Below, piece by piece: positions 1 to 10,257 of a stretch of 64,000 nt of DNA (the stretch's first letter is position 1; each line of letters opens with the position of its first letter). The DNA comes from Ensifer sp. MPMI2T (GTDB taxonomy: Bacteria > Pseudomonadota > Alphaproteobacteria > Rhizobiales > Rhizobiaceae). The notes below the pieces were generated by a model that saw only the letters and a program-made list of their open reading frames with translations, made no database searches and was not told the DNA's origin. Made by a program: the position numbers and the translations under genes. The DNA is taken from assembly GCF_004827385.1 (NCBI RefSeq), contig NZ_SRXN01000005.1, positions 124,001-188,000 of the forward strand, in the 5' to 3' direction.

Positions 1-728
<728 letters not shown>

Positions 729-788
729 TTGGTCCCACCTTTAGGTTATTGGAGCTATCGAGGCAATGAAGCCGCCGCAGGAGATTTT

Positions 789-803
789 GTACATGTTTTG
801 TTC
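789..803 (-). promoter_or_regulatory. Candidate LexA (SOS) box upstream of recA
   Basis: On the minus strand the sequence reads GAAC-N7-GTAC, one mismatch from the alphaproteobacterial SOS box GAAC-N7-GAAC. It lies 61 bases upstream of the recA start. The position and near match support LexA control, which is the known arrangement for recA in this group. Assignment rests on motif and position only. Confidence 0.6.
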
Positions 804-996
804 TGCTTTGGCAACAGAGTGGCAACCAATTGAATTGTAATGGTTATTTGCGTTGCGTTCGATTCTTGTTCACGGATATTGTACCACATTTCCACAGGTC
901 ATGCCGAACCTCCGCCAGCTTTGGCGACACCGGCGCGATTCGCGAACCGTGCGGCGCCTGTGATTTCGGATTGAAGCAATCCAAAGAGGAGCTTTT

Positions 997-1944
997 ATGA
1001 AGAAGCGGGAAATCGCCGTGTTCGGCGGCGCTCATATCGACCGTCGCGGCCGCATCAGCGGCGTCACCGCTCCCGGCGCAAGCAACCCCGGCTCGTGGTT
1101 CGAGGAAGCGGGCGGCGGTGGTTTCAACGCGGCGAGAAACCTTTCCCGCCTGGGTCACAGCGTACGAATGATCAGCCCGCGTGGCGGCGACGCTGCAGGC
1201 GAGACGGTGGCGGCTGCCGCGGCCGCAGCCGGTGTGATTGATTGCCCCTTCACCTTTCTCGACCGGAAAACGCCGAGCTACACGGCGATCCTTGAAAATG
1301 ACGGCAACCTCGTCATCGCGCTTGCCGACATGGAGCTCTACCGGTTGTTTTCGCCGCGCCGGCTGCAGCAGCGCGCTATACGCGAGATATTGGCGGCGAG
1401 CGATCTGGTGCTGATGGACGCGAACCTGCCGGAGGAGACACTCACGGCTCTGGTCGGCGTTGCGACCAGGGACGATCGAATCATTGCCGGCATCGCCGTG
1501 TCACCGGCAAAGGTAACGCGGTTCAGGAAATGCCTCGGCGAGCTCAGTTTCCTGTTCATGAACGAAGCGGAAGCGCGTGCCCTGACCGGGACGGATGTCG
1601 CAGAGGCTGCAAACTGGCCATCGCTGTTGCGAGAGGCCGGTCTCACGGGCGGTGTCGTGACGCGCGGCGGCCGCGCCGCCGTCGCCTTCGATCGCAGCGA
1701 GGCCTGCCTCGTCGTTCCGCCTGCCCTGCCCGCGCTTGCGGATGTCACCGGCGCCGGCGACGCGTTGGCCTCGGGATTCCTCACAGCGCGACTTTCAGGT
1801 CTCGATCTTGGCGGCTGCCTGCGCCACGGGATTGCCGCGGCGGGGATAACGCTTCGCTCGCCCTTTGCAGTTTCGGAAGAATTGTCTTCGAGCAGCCTCG
1901 AACAGGCGGTGGCCCTTGTGCCGGCGCCGCAAATGCTGTCATGA
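997..1944 (+). CDS. psuK: PfkB-family kinase, probable pseudouridine kinase
   Basis: A 315-residue ribokinase/PfkB-family sugar kinase. The N-terminal glycine-rich segment (GGGGFNAARNLSRLG, near residue 50) and the C-terminal signature DVTGAGDALASGF with its catalytic Asp near residue 253 are both present. The next gene encodes pseudouridine-5'-phosphate glycosidase, so the likely reaction is ATP-dependent phosphorylation of pseudouridine to pseudouridine 5'-phosphate. The start at 997 has an AGAGGA ribosome site. The 137-base gap to psuG leaves room for a separate promoter. The family is certain; the substrate is inferred from the neighbour. Confidence 0.85.
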   Translation: MKKREIAVFGGAHIDRRGRISGVTAPGASNPGSWFEEAGGGGFNAARNLSRLGHSVRMISPRGGDAAGETVAAAAAAAGVIDCPFTFLDRKTPSYTAILENDGNLVIALADMELYRLFSPRRLQQRAIREILAASDLVLMDANLPEETLTALVGVATRDDRIIAGIAVSPAKVTRFRKCLGELSFLFMNEAEARALTGTDVAEAANWPSLLREAGLTGGVVTRGGRAAVAFDRSEACLVVPPALPALADVTGAGDALASGFLTARLSGLDLGGCLRHGIAAAGITLRSPFAVSEELSSSSLEQAVALVPAPQMLS

Positions 1945-2081
1945 GAACTGATGTCGAACACCGGGCGGGACGAAAGTGCGCACAGCATCTGCCTCCATCT
2001 CACTTCGAACCTTTTTGGAAACGATCTCGATGATTCTTGGTTGATTTCAGCCCAACATGATCGCGATTTAAGGATAGATTC

Positions 2082-3011
2082 ATGACCAAACCCTCCTCCC
2101 CGTCGCTGCCGATGGAGTTTTCCGATGAAGTCGCGGCCGCCAGGGCGCGCGGCGCGCCGATCGTCGCGCTGGAATCGACGATAATCACCCATGGCATGCC
2201 GTATCCCGGCAATCTCAACATGGCCCGCAGCGTCGAGGCGATCATCCGTGAACAGGGCGCCGTGCCCGCAACTATTGCGGTCATTCACGGCGTTCTTCAC
2301 ATTGGCCTCGACGACGCGAAGCTGGAGGCACTTTCAAAAACGGAGGGCGCCATGAAGCTCTCGCGCGCCGATCTTGCCTTCGCTATTGCCGAACGCCGCA
2401 CGGGCGCCACGACCGTGGCGGCGACGATGATCGCCGCGGCGCGCGCCGGCATCAGCGTCTTTGCCACCGGCGGGATCGGCGGCGTTCATCGCGGCGCGGA
2501 AGAGAGCTTCGATATTTCCGCCGATCTCGACGAACTCGCCCGGACCGGCGTCATCGTTGTCTGCGCGGGCGCCAAGGCTATTCTCGACATCCCGAAGACG
2601 CTCGAGGTGCTGGAGACGCGCGGCGTTCCGGTCATCACCTATGACAGCGAGACCTTCCCGGCCTTCTGGTCGCGCGACTCCGGCATCAAGAGTCCGCTGA
2701 TGCTGAACAGCCCCGCCGCGATCGCCAACTTCCAGAAGATGCGCGACCTGCTCGGCATCGACGGTGGCATGCTCGTTGCCAACCCGGTTCCCGAAGAGAG
2801 CGAAATTCCGCGCGAGGAGATGGAAATCTACATCACCCGTGCGCTCGACAATGCCGCGAGCGACGAGATCGTCGGCAAGGCCGTCACGCCTTATCTGCTC
2901 GACAATCTTTTCCACATGACCGACGGCCGCAGCCTCGAAACCAATATCGCGCTCGTCGAAAACAATGCCCGCCTCGCCGCCGAAATCGCGGTGGCGCTGA
3001 CGGCGAAGTAA
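2082..3011 (+). CDS. psuG: Pseudouridine-5'-phosphate glycosidase
   Basis: A 309-residue PsuG/IndA-family enzyme that reversibly splits pseudouridine 5'-phosphate into uracil and ribose 5-phosphate, breaking a C-C glycosidic bond. Family-typical segments are ALESTIITHGMPYPGN near the N-terminus, GATTVAATM, FATGGIGGVHRGAE in the middle and ANPVPEE towards the C-terminus. Length matches the family. Together with the upstream kinase it forms a two-step pathway recycling pseudouridine from RNA turnover. A strong hairpin follows at 3033-3059. Confidence 0.95.
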   Translation: MTKPSSPSLPMEFSDEVAAARARGAPIVALESTIITHGMPYPGNLNMARSVEAIIREQGAVPATIAVIHGVLHIGLDDAKLEALSKTEGAMKLSRADLAFAIAERRTGATTVAATMIAAARAGISVFATGGIGGVHRGAEESFDISADLDELARTGVIVVCAGAKAILDIPKTLEVLETRGVPVITYDSETFPAFWSRDSGIKSPLMLNSPAAIANFQKMRDLLGIDGGMLVANPVPEESEIPREEMEIYITRALDNAASDEIVGKAVTPYLLDNLFHMTDGRSLETNIALVENNARLAAEIAVALTAK

Positions 3012-3032
3012 GCAAAGCAACATTCTAGCAAG

Positions 3033-3059
3033 AAGGCCCGGCGTTGGACCGGGCCTTTT
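3033..3059 (+). terminator. Rho-independent terminator after psuG
   Basis: A 9-bp perfect stem (AAGGCCCGG / CCGGGCCTT) with a 7-base loop, followed by TTTT. It lies between the convergent psuG and cckA genes and can serve both strands, though the run of T is on the psuG side. Confidence 0.85.
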
Positions 3060-3083
3060 CATGAGTGAGGTATCAGCGCCCGA

Positions 3084-5705
3084 TCAGGAATCCAGCATCT
3101 CGCGAACGGCTACGGCCAGTTGTTTCAGCGAGAATGGCTTCGGCAGGAAACCGAATTTCGCATCGGCCGGGAGGTTGCGCGCAAATGCGTCTTCCGCGTA
3201 ACCCGACACGAAGATGAACTTCAAGTCCGGGTATTTCTTGCGCAGTTCGCGCAACAGCGTCGGCCCGTCCATCTCCGGCATCACGACGTCCGATACGACG
3301 ATGTCGACTGCGCCGTTGAGCTCGTCCATGATGTCGAGCGCTTCAACGCCCGATCCGGCCTCGTGAACGGTGTAACCCCGCGTCTCAAGCATGCGCTTGC
3401 CGCCGCGGCGCACTGCTTCCTCGTCTTCGACCAGGAGCACGACGGCGGAATCGCCAGTGAGGTCCGCGGGCTCCGGTTCCGCCTTGGGCGCTGGCGCCAC
3501 GACCAGGTCGCTGGCGGCGGGCATCGGCACTTCGGTTGCCGGCGACGCTTCGGCTGCAACTTCCTCGCGGATTTCCTCGACGTGGCGCGGCAGCAGAATG
3601 CGGAACGTGGTGCCCTTCCCGACTTCCGACTCCGGATAGATGTAGCCTCCCGACTGCTTGACGATGCCGTAGACCATCGAAAGACCGAGGCCGGTGCCCT
3701 TGCCGACCTCCTTCGTTGTGAAGAAGGGCTCGAAGATCTTGTCCATGATCTCCTGCGGAATGCCGGTGCCCTGGTCGGCGATCTCGACCATGACGAAGTC
3801 GTCCTCCGGCAGTTCCCGCCGTCCGAGTGCTGCCACCTCGCTTGCCGGCAGATTTCGCGTCCGCAGCGTGATCGTCCCCCCCTCGGGCATGGCATCGCGC
3901 GCATTGACGGCGAGATTGAGCAGGACCTGCTCGAACTGGCCGAGATCAGTCTTCACCGGCCAGAGGTCTCGGCCGTAGTCAACCTCGACCTTGACATTGG
4001 TGCCGGTCATCCGGTCGACCAGCATGCGCAGATCGCCGATGACGTCGGTGAGGTTGAGCACGGTCGGACGCATCGTCTGTTTGCGCGAGAAGGCAAGCAG
4101 TTGCCGCACGAGCACGGCGGCACGGTTGGCGTTGCGCTTGATTTCCATCAGGTCGGCGAAGGTCGCGTCCGCGGGCCGCGCCGAGAGCAGGAGGTGGTCG
4201 GAGGAAAGCAGGATCGCGGTCAGCACATTGTTGAAATCGTGGGCGATGCCCCCTGCGAGCGTCCCCACCGCATTCATCTTCTGCGTCTGCGCCATCTGGG
4301 TCTCGAGCGCCTTCTGCTCGGTGATCTCCAGCGCATAGATGATCGCCGCCTCCTCGGGCGCCTGATCGCTCTGATCGATCACGGCGTTGACGTAGAAGCG
4401 GAAATGCCGTGCCTCGTCGCTCGGATGCAAGGCGTCGATCGGCGCGATGTCGCTTTGCCGGTCCTTCGCCGCCGCAAGCGCTTCCTGAAGGCGGCCCTTT
4501 TCGGTTTCGTGCACGACCGTCTCGATCAGCGCGCCGCGCTCGACGTCGTCCTGTGAAACAAGGCCTGCAAAGAGCTTCAAGAAGGGAGCGTTGGTCCTCA
4601 GGATCCGCCCGTCGCCGTCGACAGACGCGATCGCCATTGGCGTGTTGTTGAAGAAGCGCGTGAAGCGCATGGCGGCATTCGAGGCCGACTGATCGCCATC
4701 ATCGCCTTCACGCGACATGACAATTGTCCGGCTTTCACCGGGCGCACCGTCACGGGTCGATGAGACGCGATGGACCAGGCGTACGGGCAGGCTCTGGCCG
4801 TTGGTCTTGCGCAGGTCGAGGTCGAGCACCTTCGTCTTCTTGAGGCCCGGCTCGGCCTGGACCGACTGGACGAGCGCGAGCCCCTCGCCCGCGACCACAT
4901 CGGCAATGCTGACTGACCCCGGTTGAAACTTGGTGAGATCGATGCCGAGCCAATCGGCAAGTGTCGCGTTGATATAGAAGATCTCGCCCTTGCGTCCGGC
5001 CGAGAAGAAGCCTGCCGGGGCGTGATCGAGATAGTCGATCGCGTTCTGCAGTTCCTTGAAGAAACGCTCCTGGTCGTCGCGTTCGGCCGTGATGTCGGCG
5101 ATCTGCCAGAGATAGAGCGGGTTCCTGTCGCTGTCCTCCAGGGGCAGCACGCGAGCCTTGAGGCGGAACCAGTGGGCGCCGGAAGCAATCGACGCACCGT
5201 TTGCGAGCGGCTTCAGTAGCCGGAATTCCTCGTGTCCCTTCTTGCCTTCGTGGAGGCCGTTTGTGAGCCGATAAATTGCTTCGGTCGCTTCGCGGTTTCT
5301 GGAGAGAATGGCCTCGAGCGACTGGATGCCGGCGGCGCTCTTGGCGCCGGTCAGCGCGCCATAGGCGGCATTGGCATAGATGATCCGTCCCCTGCGGTCG
5401 GTAACGATCGTGCCATCTTCGTGGGCGTCAAGAAAGGCACGCGCCAGCTCGTCGGGACGCGTCTGTGGCATCACTTCGATGAATCCGATCACCGATGAGA
5501 CCAGGAAGAATATCCCGACCATCGCCAGCACGCCGAGGATGCCAAGGACGATTTCGTTCTCGAGCTGGTTCTTGAAGACGACGAACGCGGCTGCCGACGC
5601 GGTGAGCACGATCGCCAGCAGGATGATCCGCAAGACCGTGCCCGGCCGGACGCCGCGGTCAACAACCGGCATCTGGTAGTCACCTGACTGCCGCAATTTC
5701 GTCAT
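3084..5705 (-). CDS. cckA: Cell-cycle hybrid histidine kinase CckA
   Basis: An 873-residue membrane hybrid kinase at the top of the CckA-ChpT-CtrA/CpdR phosphorelay that times replication and division in alphaproteobacteria. Two transmembrane segments lie near residues 23-45 and 50-75. PAS-type sensory regions follow from about residue 88, then the H-box GGIAHDFNN with phospho-acceptor His near 489. A HATPase domain with [11 protein letters not shown] comes next, then a C-terminal receiver with Asp near 806 in [12 protein letters not shown]. The segment [20 protein letters not shown] is typical of CckA. CckA works as kinase or phosphatase depending on polar location and c-di-GMP. No chpT or ctrA is in this window. 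Confidence 0.97.
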   Translation of the reverse strand: MTKLRQSGDYQMPVVDRGVRPGTVLRIILLAIVLTASAAAFVVFKNQLENEIVLGILGVLAMVGIFFLVSSVIGFIEVMPQTRPDELARAFLDAHEDGTIVTDRRGRIIYANAAYGALTGAKSAAGIQSLEAILSRNREATEAIYRLTNGLHEGKKGHEEFRLLKPLANGASIASGAHWFRLKARVLPLEDSDRNPLYLWQIADITAERDDQERFFKELQNAIDYLDHAPAGFFSAGRKGEIFYINATLADWLGIDLTKFQPGSVSIADVVAGEGLALVQSVQAEPGLKKTKVLDLDLRKTNGQSLPVRLVHRVSSTRDGAPGESRTIVMSREGDDGDQSASNAAMRFTRFFNNTPMAIASVDGDGRILRTNAPFLKLFAGLVSQDDVERGALIETVVHETEKGRLQEALAAAKDRQSDIAPIDALHPSDEARHFRFYVNAVIDQSDQAPEEAAIIYALEITEQKALETQMAQTQKMNAVGTLAGGIAHDFNNVLTAILLSSDHLLLSARPADATFADLMEIKRNANRAAVLVRQLLAFSRKQTMRPTVLNLTDVIGDLRMLVDRMTGTNVKVEVDYGRDLWPVKTDLGQFEQVLLNLAVNARDAMPEGGTITLRTRNLPASEVAALGRRELPEDDFVMVEIADQGTGIPQEIMDKIFEPFFTTKEVGKGTGLGLSMVYGIVKQSGGYIYPESEVGKGTTFRILLPRHVEEIREEVAAEASPATEVPMPAASDLVVAPAPKAEPEPADLTGDSAVVLLVEDEEAVRRGGKRMLETRGYTVHEAGSGVEALDIMDELNGAVDIVVSDVVMPEMDGPTLLRELRKKYPDLKFIFVSGYAEDAFARNLPADAKFGFLPKPFSLKQLAVAVREMLDS

Positions 5706-6074
5706 CGGTCCTCACCTGCCGCTGCTGCCGCGCGCGACCACCCCTGCATATCATACACAGCGCCGTGCTCCTTGTTCAGGCGCGCAAGGCCCGCTGCCCT
5801 TTGCGTTGCTGCATAATTTATCCTCAAATCGATCCCGCCTTAAGGAATCATGCAGTAGCCGGCGTCCGACCAACTTTTCGCGAAACCCGCAAGTGCCTAT
5901 CCCGCGTTAGGATCATCGAACTGGAATCATCTTTAACAATCAGAGATAACAGCAAAAAGCGTCTCTGCGAAAGCATCGCGGTCAATTCACAGGGAATGTC
6001 GGGCGCAAGCTTGTACCGGCCTGAAAAAAGCCGTCAAATATTGACATGCGGGGTCGGCAGAAGGAGTTCAGCCT
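5706..6074. other. Intergenic region between cckA and the fliO-like gene
   Basis: A 369-base divergent promoter region. A plus-strand open frame crosses it but has no recognisable protein features and continues as a shadow of the next gene. Two GANTC sites (GAATC at 5845-5849 and 5924-5928), the target of the cell-cycle methylase CcrM, lie inside it. No terminator or clear promoter boxes were identified. Confidence 0.4.
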
Positions 6075-7034
6075 ATGATCGAAACCATTGTCGGGGACAA
6101 CGGCAGCCGCTTCATCATCGCCGCCGCGGCCGTTGCCGTCGGGCTTTTGTGCCTTGTAGCCGTGCTCTGGATCATGCGCCACAGACCCTCCTCTCCCTTT
6201 GTGCGCGGCGGCAAGAACAGACAGCCGAGACTCGCCGTCCTCGACGCCGCTGCCGTCGACGCGCGCCGCCGCCTCGTGCTTGTTCGCCGCGATGACGTCG
6301 AACATCTCATTATGATCGGCGGCCCGACGGACATCGTCATCGAAAGTCGAATTGCGCCGGACGGTACCCCACCTGCACAGACCAGTGCCGCCGTCGCCTC
6401 GGAGCAAAAGGCGGTCGAGGCGCCGAAGGCTGAGCCGAGACCCGCCCCCGCGCCGGCACCGGTTCCGGTGGAAGCGACAGCCGCCGTCGAGGAGCGGCCT
6501 ACGGCGCGCACGGAAGAGCGGTTGGAGGCAGCAGCTCCCCGCGTGGAGCCGCCGCCGCCGATCCGCCTTGCCGCAGAGCAAAGATCCGCGCCGGCGCAAC
6601 CATCCCAGCAGCAGCCGCCTGCCAGGGTTTCGCCGCCCGTGTCGGCGATTCCCACTGTTTCCGCGATAGAACGTGCGGAAGATATTTTCGACGTCGCCCG
6701 CGAGCGGGTGCTGCCAGTGGCGCCGCGGCGCGAGCAGGCGCCAATACAACAGGGCCCGGCCTCCACGCCGGCCGCGCAGACGCAGACGATGCCGATTCAG
6801 CCGGTCGCGTCGGACAGGGTTTCGGACTTCGAGCGGATTCTCGATGCGGAGATCAGCGGCGATCTCCAGCGGCTGGCGCCCTCCGTCAGGCCCCAGGCAG
6901 AGAGCCGGCCGATCGGCGGCGGCCGCCAGGAGCCCCTGCTCGGTGGCACGCCGGACAATATCCGCAAGGAGCCGACGATCGAAGAGGAAATGACCCGTAT
7001 GCTGGCCGATATTTCCGCCGGACGTAAGCCCTGA
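6075..7034 (+). CDS. FliO-like single-pass membrane protein
   Basis: 319 residues. One transmembrane helix near residues 14-34 is followed by a short beta-rich domain (RRRLVLVRRDDVEHLIMIGGPTD) that resembles FliO of the flagellar type III export gate. The rest, from about residue 95, is a long low-complexity tail rich in Pro, Ala and Glu, probably disordered. FliO is normally shorter and sits in a flagellar cluster; here there are no flagellar neighbours, so a role outside flagella is possible. The start ATG has an AAGGAG site upstream. It is divergent from cckA. Confidence 0.65.
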   Translation: MIETIVGDNGSRFIIAAAAVAVGLLCLVAVLWIMRHRPSSPFVRGGKNRQPRLAVLDAAAVDARRRLVLVRRDDVEHLIMIGGPTDIVIESRIAPDGTPPAQTSAAVASEQKAVEAPKAEPRPAPAPAPVPVEATAAVEERPTARTEERLEAAAPRVEPPPPIRLAAEQRSAPAQPSQQQPPARVSPPVSAIPTVSAIERAEDIFDVARERVLPVAPRREQAPIQQGPASTPAAQTQTMPIQPVASDRVSDFERILDAEISGDLQRLAPSVRPQAESRPIGGGRQEPLLGGTPDNIRKEPTIEEEMTRMLADISAGRKP

Positions 7035-7129
7035 ACGCGGCCGCAACCGCGTCAGGCGGTTTCCAGCGGCGAACGATCAGTGTGATCCCCGATTGTCGGA
7101 AGGTATAAGGGCCCAAGTGACGCAATAAG

Positions 7130-7158
7130 AAAACGGCGCGGTTTACCGCGCCGTTTTT
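7130..7158. terminator. Bidirectional terminator
   Basis: A 12-bp perfect stem (AAAACGGCGCGG / CCGCGCCGTTTT) with a TTTA loop and T runs on both strands. It lies between the convergent fliO-like gene and dksA and should stop transcription from both. Confidence 0.93.
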
Positions 7159-7182
7159 CAGATCAGGAAGAACCTGTAATTG

Positions 7183-7602
7183 TTATTCGTCCCGATAGAC
7201 TTTCTCGCGACGTTCGTGACGCTCTTGCGCCTCGATCGAGAGGGTTGCAATCGGCCGGGCGTCCAGACGTTTTAAACCGATCGGTTCGCCCGTTTCCTCA
7301 CAGTAACCGTAGGTCCCTTCGTCAAGCCGCTGCAGTGCAGCATCGATCTTGGCGATCAGTTTCCGTTGCCGGTCCCGGGCGCGCAATTCGATGGCCCGGT
7401 CTGTTTCGGAAGAAGCTCGGTCCGCGAGATCCGGATGGTTGGCACTCTCCTCTGCCAAGTGGTCCAGTGTCTCGCGGGCTTCGCGAAGGATATCATTTTT
7501 CCAGGCATTCAACTTTGCACGAAAATACGCCCGGTGGTTTGCATTCATGAATTCCTCGTCCTCGGAGAGGACAAAGGTACTAAGATCGATCTTCTCACTC
7601 AA
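7183..7602 (-). CDS. dksA: DksA-family RNA polymerase regulator, one-cysteine type
   Basis: DksA binds the secondary channel of RNA polymerase and works with ppGpp in the stringent response. The best start is a TTG at 7602, preceded by AGGAGA, giving 139 residues beginning SEKIDLSTF. A longer in-frame ATG at 7665 lacks support. The coiled-coil tip region and the YGYCEETGEPIG...LDARPIATLSIEAQE domain are clear. Of the four zinc-binding cysteines of E. coli DksA only the first remains; the others are Thr, Ser and Ala, so a zinc site is unlikely. Confidence 0.92.
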   Translation of the reverse strand: MSEKIDLSTFVLSEDEEFMNANHRAYFRAKLNAWKNDILREARETLDHLAEESANHPDLADRASSETDRAIELRARDRQRKLIAKIDAALQRLDEGTYGYCEETGEPIGLKRLDARPIATLSIEAQERHERREKVYRDE

Positions 7603-8062
7603 CGCGATTCTCCTGAAGAACATCTCATTGCGGCGGTGTATAGACCCATGGAAGCTCTGATTCAAGCCTTGTGCCAGACACTCAACCGCATTTTACTAAT
7701 GCTTGCGTTTCAGGCTAACTGGCGAATATTTCATCAAAATTACACACGAAGTCTTGATCGCCGATTAAGGTCGGCCGACCTACCTGCAAACTGCCTGCCG
7801 ATGTCGGCAAGATCTCAGATTGCGACATCTGGTGTAGCTTGGGCGTCATTTCAATGGGCCCGGGTTCCACGGAAAACGTAAGCCGACGGCTTGATCTTTG
7901 CGCCGGCAGCAGGACAAGGTACCCAACCTGCCGGACTCGCGACTGGATCCGGCCACTTTAAGTTGCTGCATGTCCTTACCCTTAAATCGGCTAGGATTTG
8001 AGAGAGCAGGCAGTAGACAGATGCCTCCAACCTTCGGGCGACTTGATCGCCCCGGACGATAC
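7603..8062. other. Intergenic region between dksA and the SixA-like gene
   Basis: 460 bases of divergent upstream sequence. It holds the dksA promoter region, which I cannot place precisely, and a RIME-like fragment near 7961-8016. Open frames crossing it have no recognisable features. Confidence 0.4.
7961..8016. repeat. RIME-like repeat fragment (left palindrome)
   Basis: Contains CTGCATGTCCTTA and CTTAAATCGGCTAGGATTTGAG, which match the left half of the elements at 24932-25022 and 63042-63148. The right half (CTACAGCGACCTTTGCGCG) is absent. It lies just upstream of the SixA-like gene. Confidence 0.6.
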
Positions 8063-8599
8063 ATGCAAGACAGCGTCGCCCCGGCATTTCGCCTCTTCCT
8101 TCTCCGCCACGCCCGTTCGGGCTGGGCGCTGCCAGGTCAGCGGGATTTCGACCGCACGCTTGACGATACCGGCTATGCCGAGGCGGAACTGATCGCCCAG
8201 AGTACTGCCGACCATGGCATGCGGCCGGACCTGATCCTGTGCTCGACCGCGGTGCGGTGCCGCCAGACTGCCGAACCCCTCTACCGAACGCTCGGCGAAG
8301 ACATCGATCTTCGTTACATCGATGCGCTTTATACGGGATCGATGAACATCTACGCCGAGCTTCTCGAAGCCAATTCCGGCCTGGCCTCGCTGATGCTCAT
8401 CGGCCACAATCCGATGATCGAGGAGCTGTTTCGCCGACTCCTCGGCGACGAAGCTGCGGACAGGGTTCTCGCGGACGGCTATCCTCCAGCCGCGTTGGCA
8501 GTCATCGACTTTTCGGCCCCTCCAAGCGCCGGCGCCAGATGGTTGGCGAGACTTTCGACGTTCTTGCTGCCCATGCCGGAGGAGCCGCGAAAATCGTGA
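8063..8599 (+). CDS. SixA-like histidine phosphatase
   Basis: About 178 residues of the histidine phosphatase superfamily, closest to SixA-type phosphohistidine phosphatases. Catalytic features seen are FLLRHARSGW (the RHG-type motif with RHA), the second-site Arg in CSTAVRCRQTAE, and LIGHNPMIEEL with the second His. SixA removes phosphate from histidine phosphotransfer proteins in enterics; the substrate here is unknown. The start is uncertain: ATG 8063 leaves MQDSVAPAFRLF, and ATG 8021 is also in frame but lies at the edge of a RIME-like repeat. A stand-alone HPt protein at 17.5-17.9 kb is a conceivable but unproven partner. Confidence 0.8.
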   Translation: MQDSVAPAFRLFLLRHARSGWALPGQRDFDRTLDDTGYAEAELIAQSTADHGMRPDLILCSTAVRCRQTAEPLYRTLGEDIDLRYIDALYTGSMNIYAELLEANSGLASLMLIGHNPMIEELFRRLLGDEAADRVLADGYPPAALAVIDFSAPPSAGARWLARLSTFLLPMPEEPRKS

Positions 8600-8760
8600 C
8601 GAATTCCTGCCGCCAACGGAAAATCCGACTATGTCGTTGCAGTGGCGGAAAGATTTCCTATATCGCAGCACGGCCAAAGCATGTGCGCGGCGTCTTTGAT
8701 GGCTGCAGGTGAGCAGAAGATTCTCATATCGACGGAATCGATCCCGAGGAACGGATAGAC

Positions 8761-10257
8761 TTGGCGCCCATTTTGAGCAGCTTCAAAGATGATGCCCTGA
8801 TTGTGCTGGACAATCTTGCCGATCGCGCATCCGGGCTCGTCAATCCAGCAGTCCGGCTCGGCGTTACCGGCTTGTCGCGTGCCGGCAAGACCGTTTTCAT
8901 TTCGTCGCTCGTCCATAACTTGCTAAATGGCGGTCGCCTGCCTGTATTCGAACCCATTCGATCCGGGCGGGTCTCGAAGGTCCGGCTGGAGCCGCAGCCC
9001 GACGACGCGGTGCCGCGCTTCCAATATGAGGATCATATCGCAGCCCTCGTCAGAGATCGGGTCTGGCCGGATTCCACGAGGGCGATTTCGCAACTGCGCA
9101 TCACGCTCGACTATGAAAGCGCCAGCGGCTGGAACCGGATGTTCTCGCCCGGGCGGCTGTCGATCGACATCGTCGATTATCCGGGGGAATGGCTGCTTGA
9201 CCTGCCCCTGCTCGCGCAGGATTTCCGTGAGTTCAGCGAGAGTACCGTGCGGCGGGCGCGCGCCGGCGCGCGCGCAAATCTATCACGTGAATGGCTGGCG
9301 CTTGCATCAGTGAGCGGTGCCACTGCCGCAGCCGACGAGGGCAGAGCCAGGCGGCTTGCCGAAAGCTTCACCGCCTATCTCCAAGCCTGCAAGTCCGACG
9401 ACCGATCCCTCTCGACGCTGCCGCCGGGCCGTTTCCTGATGCCCGGAGATCTCGAGGGGTCGCCGGCGCTGACCTTCTCGCCGCTTCCGGATCTGCCTCA
9501 GGGCCGGGCGCCGAAAGGATCGCTTTGGGCAATGATGGAGCGCCGGTACGAGGCCTACAAAACGCACGTCGTAAGTCCTTTCTTCCGCGAGCACTTCGCC
9601 CGGCTCGACCGCCAGATCGTGCTCGTCGACGCCTTGCAGGCGATCAACCGCGGGCAGGAGGTGCTGAGTGATCTGGAACAGGCACTCGCCGATGTGCTCG
9701 CCTGCTTCCGGCCCGGTACCAATTCCTGGCTTTCGTCCCTGTTCACACGCCGGATCGACCGGGTCCTGATCGCCGCGACCAAGGCCGATCATCTGCACCA
9801 CGAGAGCCACGACCGGCTCGAGCACATCACCGCCCGGCTCGTCAGCCGCGCGGCCGAACGGATCGGCATGAGCGGCGCAGGTCTTGAAGTGATGGCGCTT
9901 GCATCCGTCCGCGCAACGCGCGAGGCGACGGTGAACCACGACGGCCACACGTTACCAGTGATCGTCGGCACCCCGATCGCCGGCGAGCGGATAAATGGCG
10001 ACGTATTCGACGGAGAAAGAAAGACAGCGATATTTCCCGGTGACTTGCCGGAGGATCCTGAAGTTCTTTTTGAGCCAATGGAAGGGCATCATAAGGGTTC
10101 GAAACCCACGGAAGCGGAGCGCGCGATGCCTGAACTGAACTTCGTCCGCTTCCGCCCACCGCATCTGGAAGAGACGCGCGGCGGATTGAAACTTTCGGTG
10201 CCGCATATCCGGCTTGACCGTGCGATGCAGTTCCTGCTCGGAGACCGCCTGGCATGA
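8761..10257 (+). CDS. ycjX: YcjX-family P-loop NTPase
   Basis: 498 residues, DUF463/YcjX family, a conserved GTPase-like protein often induced by stress. The P-loop LGVTGLSRAGKTVF lies near residue 45, and DIVDYPGEWLLDLP resembles the switch-II/DxxG region. The chosen start is TTG at 8761 with GAGGAA upstream; the frame has no better ATG before the P-loop. It overlaps the next gene by ATGA (10254-10257), indicating translational coupling with the ycjF-like gene, the usual partner. Function is not established. Confidence 0.9.
   Translation: MAPILSSFKDDALIVLDNLADRASGLVNPAVRLGVTGLSRAGKTVFISSLVHNLLNGGRLPVFEPIRSGRVSKVRLEPQPDDAVPRFQYEDHIAALVRDRVWPDSTRAISQLRITLDYESASGWNRMFSPGRLSIDIVDYPGEWLLDLPLLAQDFREFSESTVRRARAGARANLSREWLALASVSGATAAADEGRARRLAESFTAYLQACKSDDRSLSTLPPGRFLMPGDLEGSPALTFSPLPDLPQGRAPKGSLWAMMERRYEAYKTHVVSPFFREHFARLDRQIVLVDALQAINRGQEVLSDLEQALADVLACFRPGTNSWLSSLFTRRIDRVLIAATKADHLHHESHDRLEHITARLVSRAAERIGMSGAGLEVMALASVRATREATVNHDGHTLPVIVGTPIAGERINGDVFDGERKTAIFPGDLPEDPEVLFEPMEGHHKGSKPTEAERAMPELNFVRFRPPHLEETRGGLKLSVPHIRLDRAMQFLLGDRLA

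Noticed and set aside
3120..4556. 478-residue plus-strand open frame
   Set aside because: It is wholly antisense to cckA, rich in His, Arg and Asp as expected for the reverse frame of high-GC genes, and has no domain features.
5845..5928. Two GANTC sites as evidence for CcrM control of cckA
   Set aside because: GANTC is short and two sites in 370 bases are close to chance; noted in the region entry only.
5765..6295. Plus-strand open frame before the FliO-like gene
   Set aside because: Its second half is a frame shadow of the FliO-like gene and its first half has no family features or good ribosome site.
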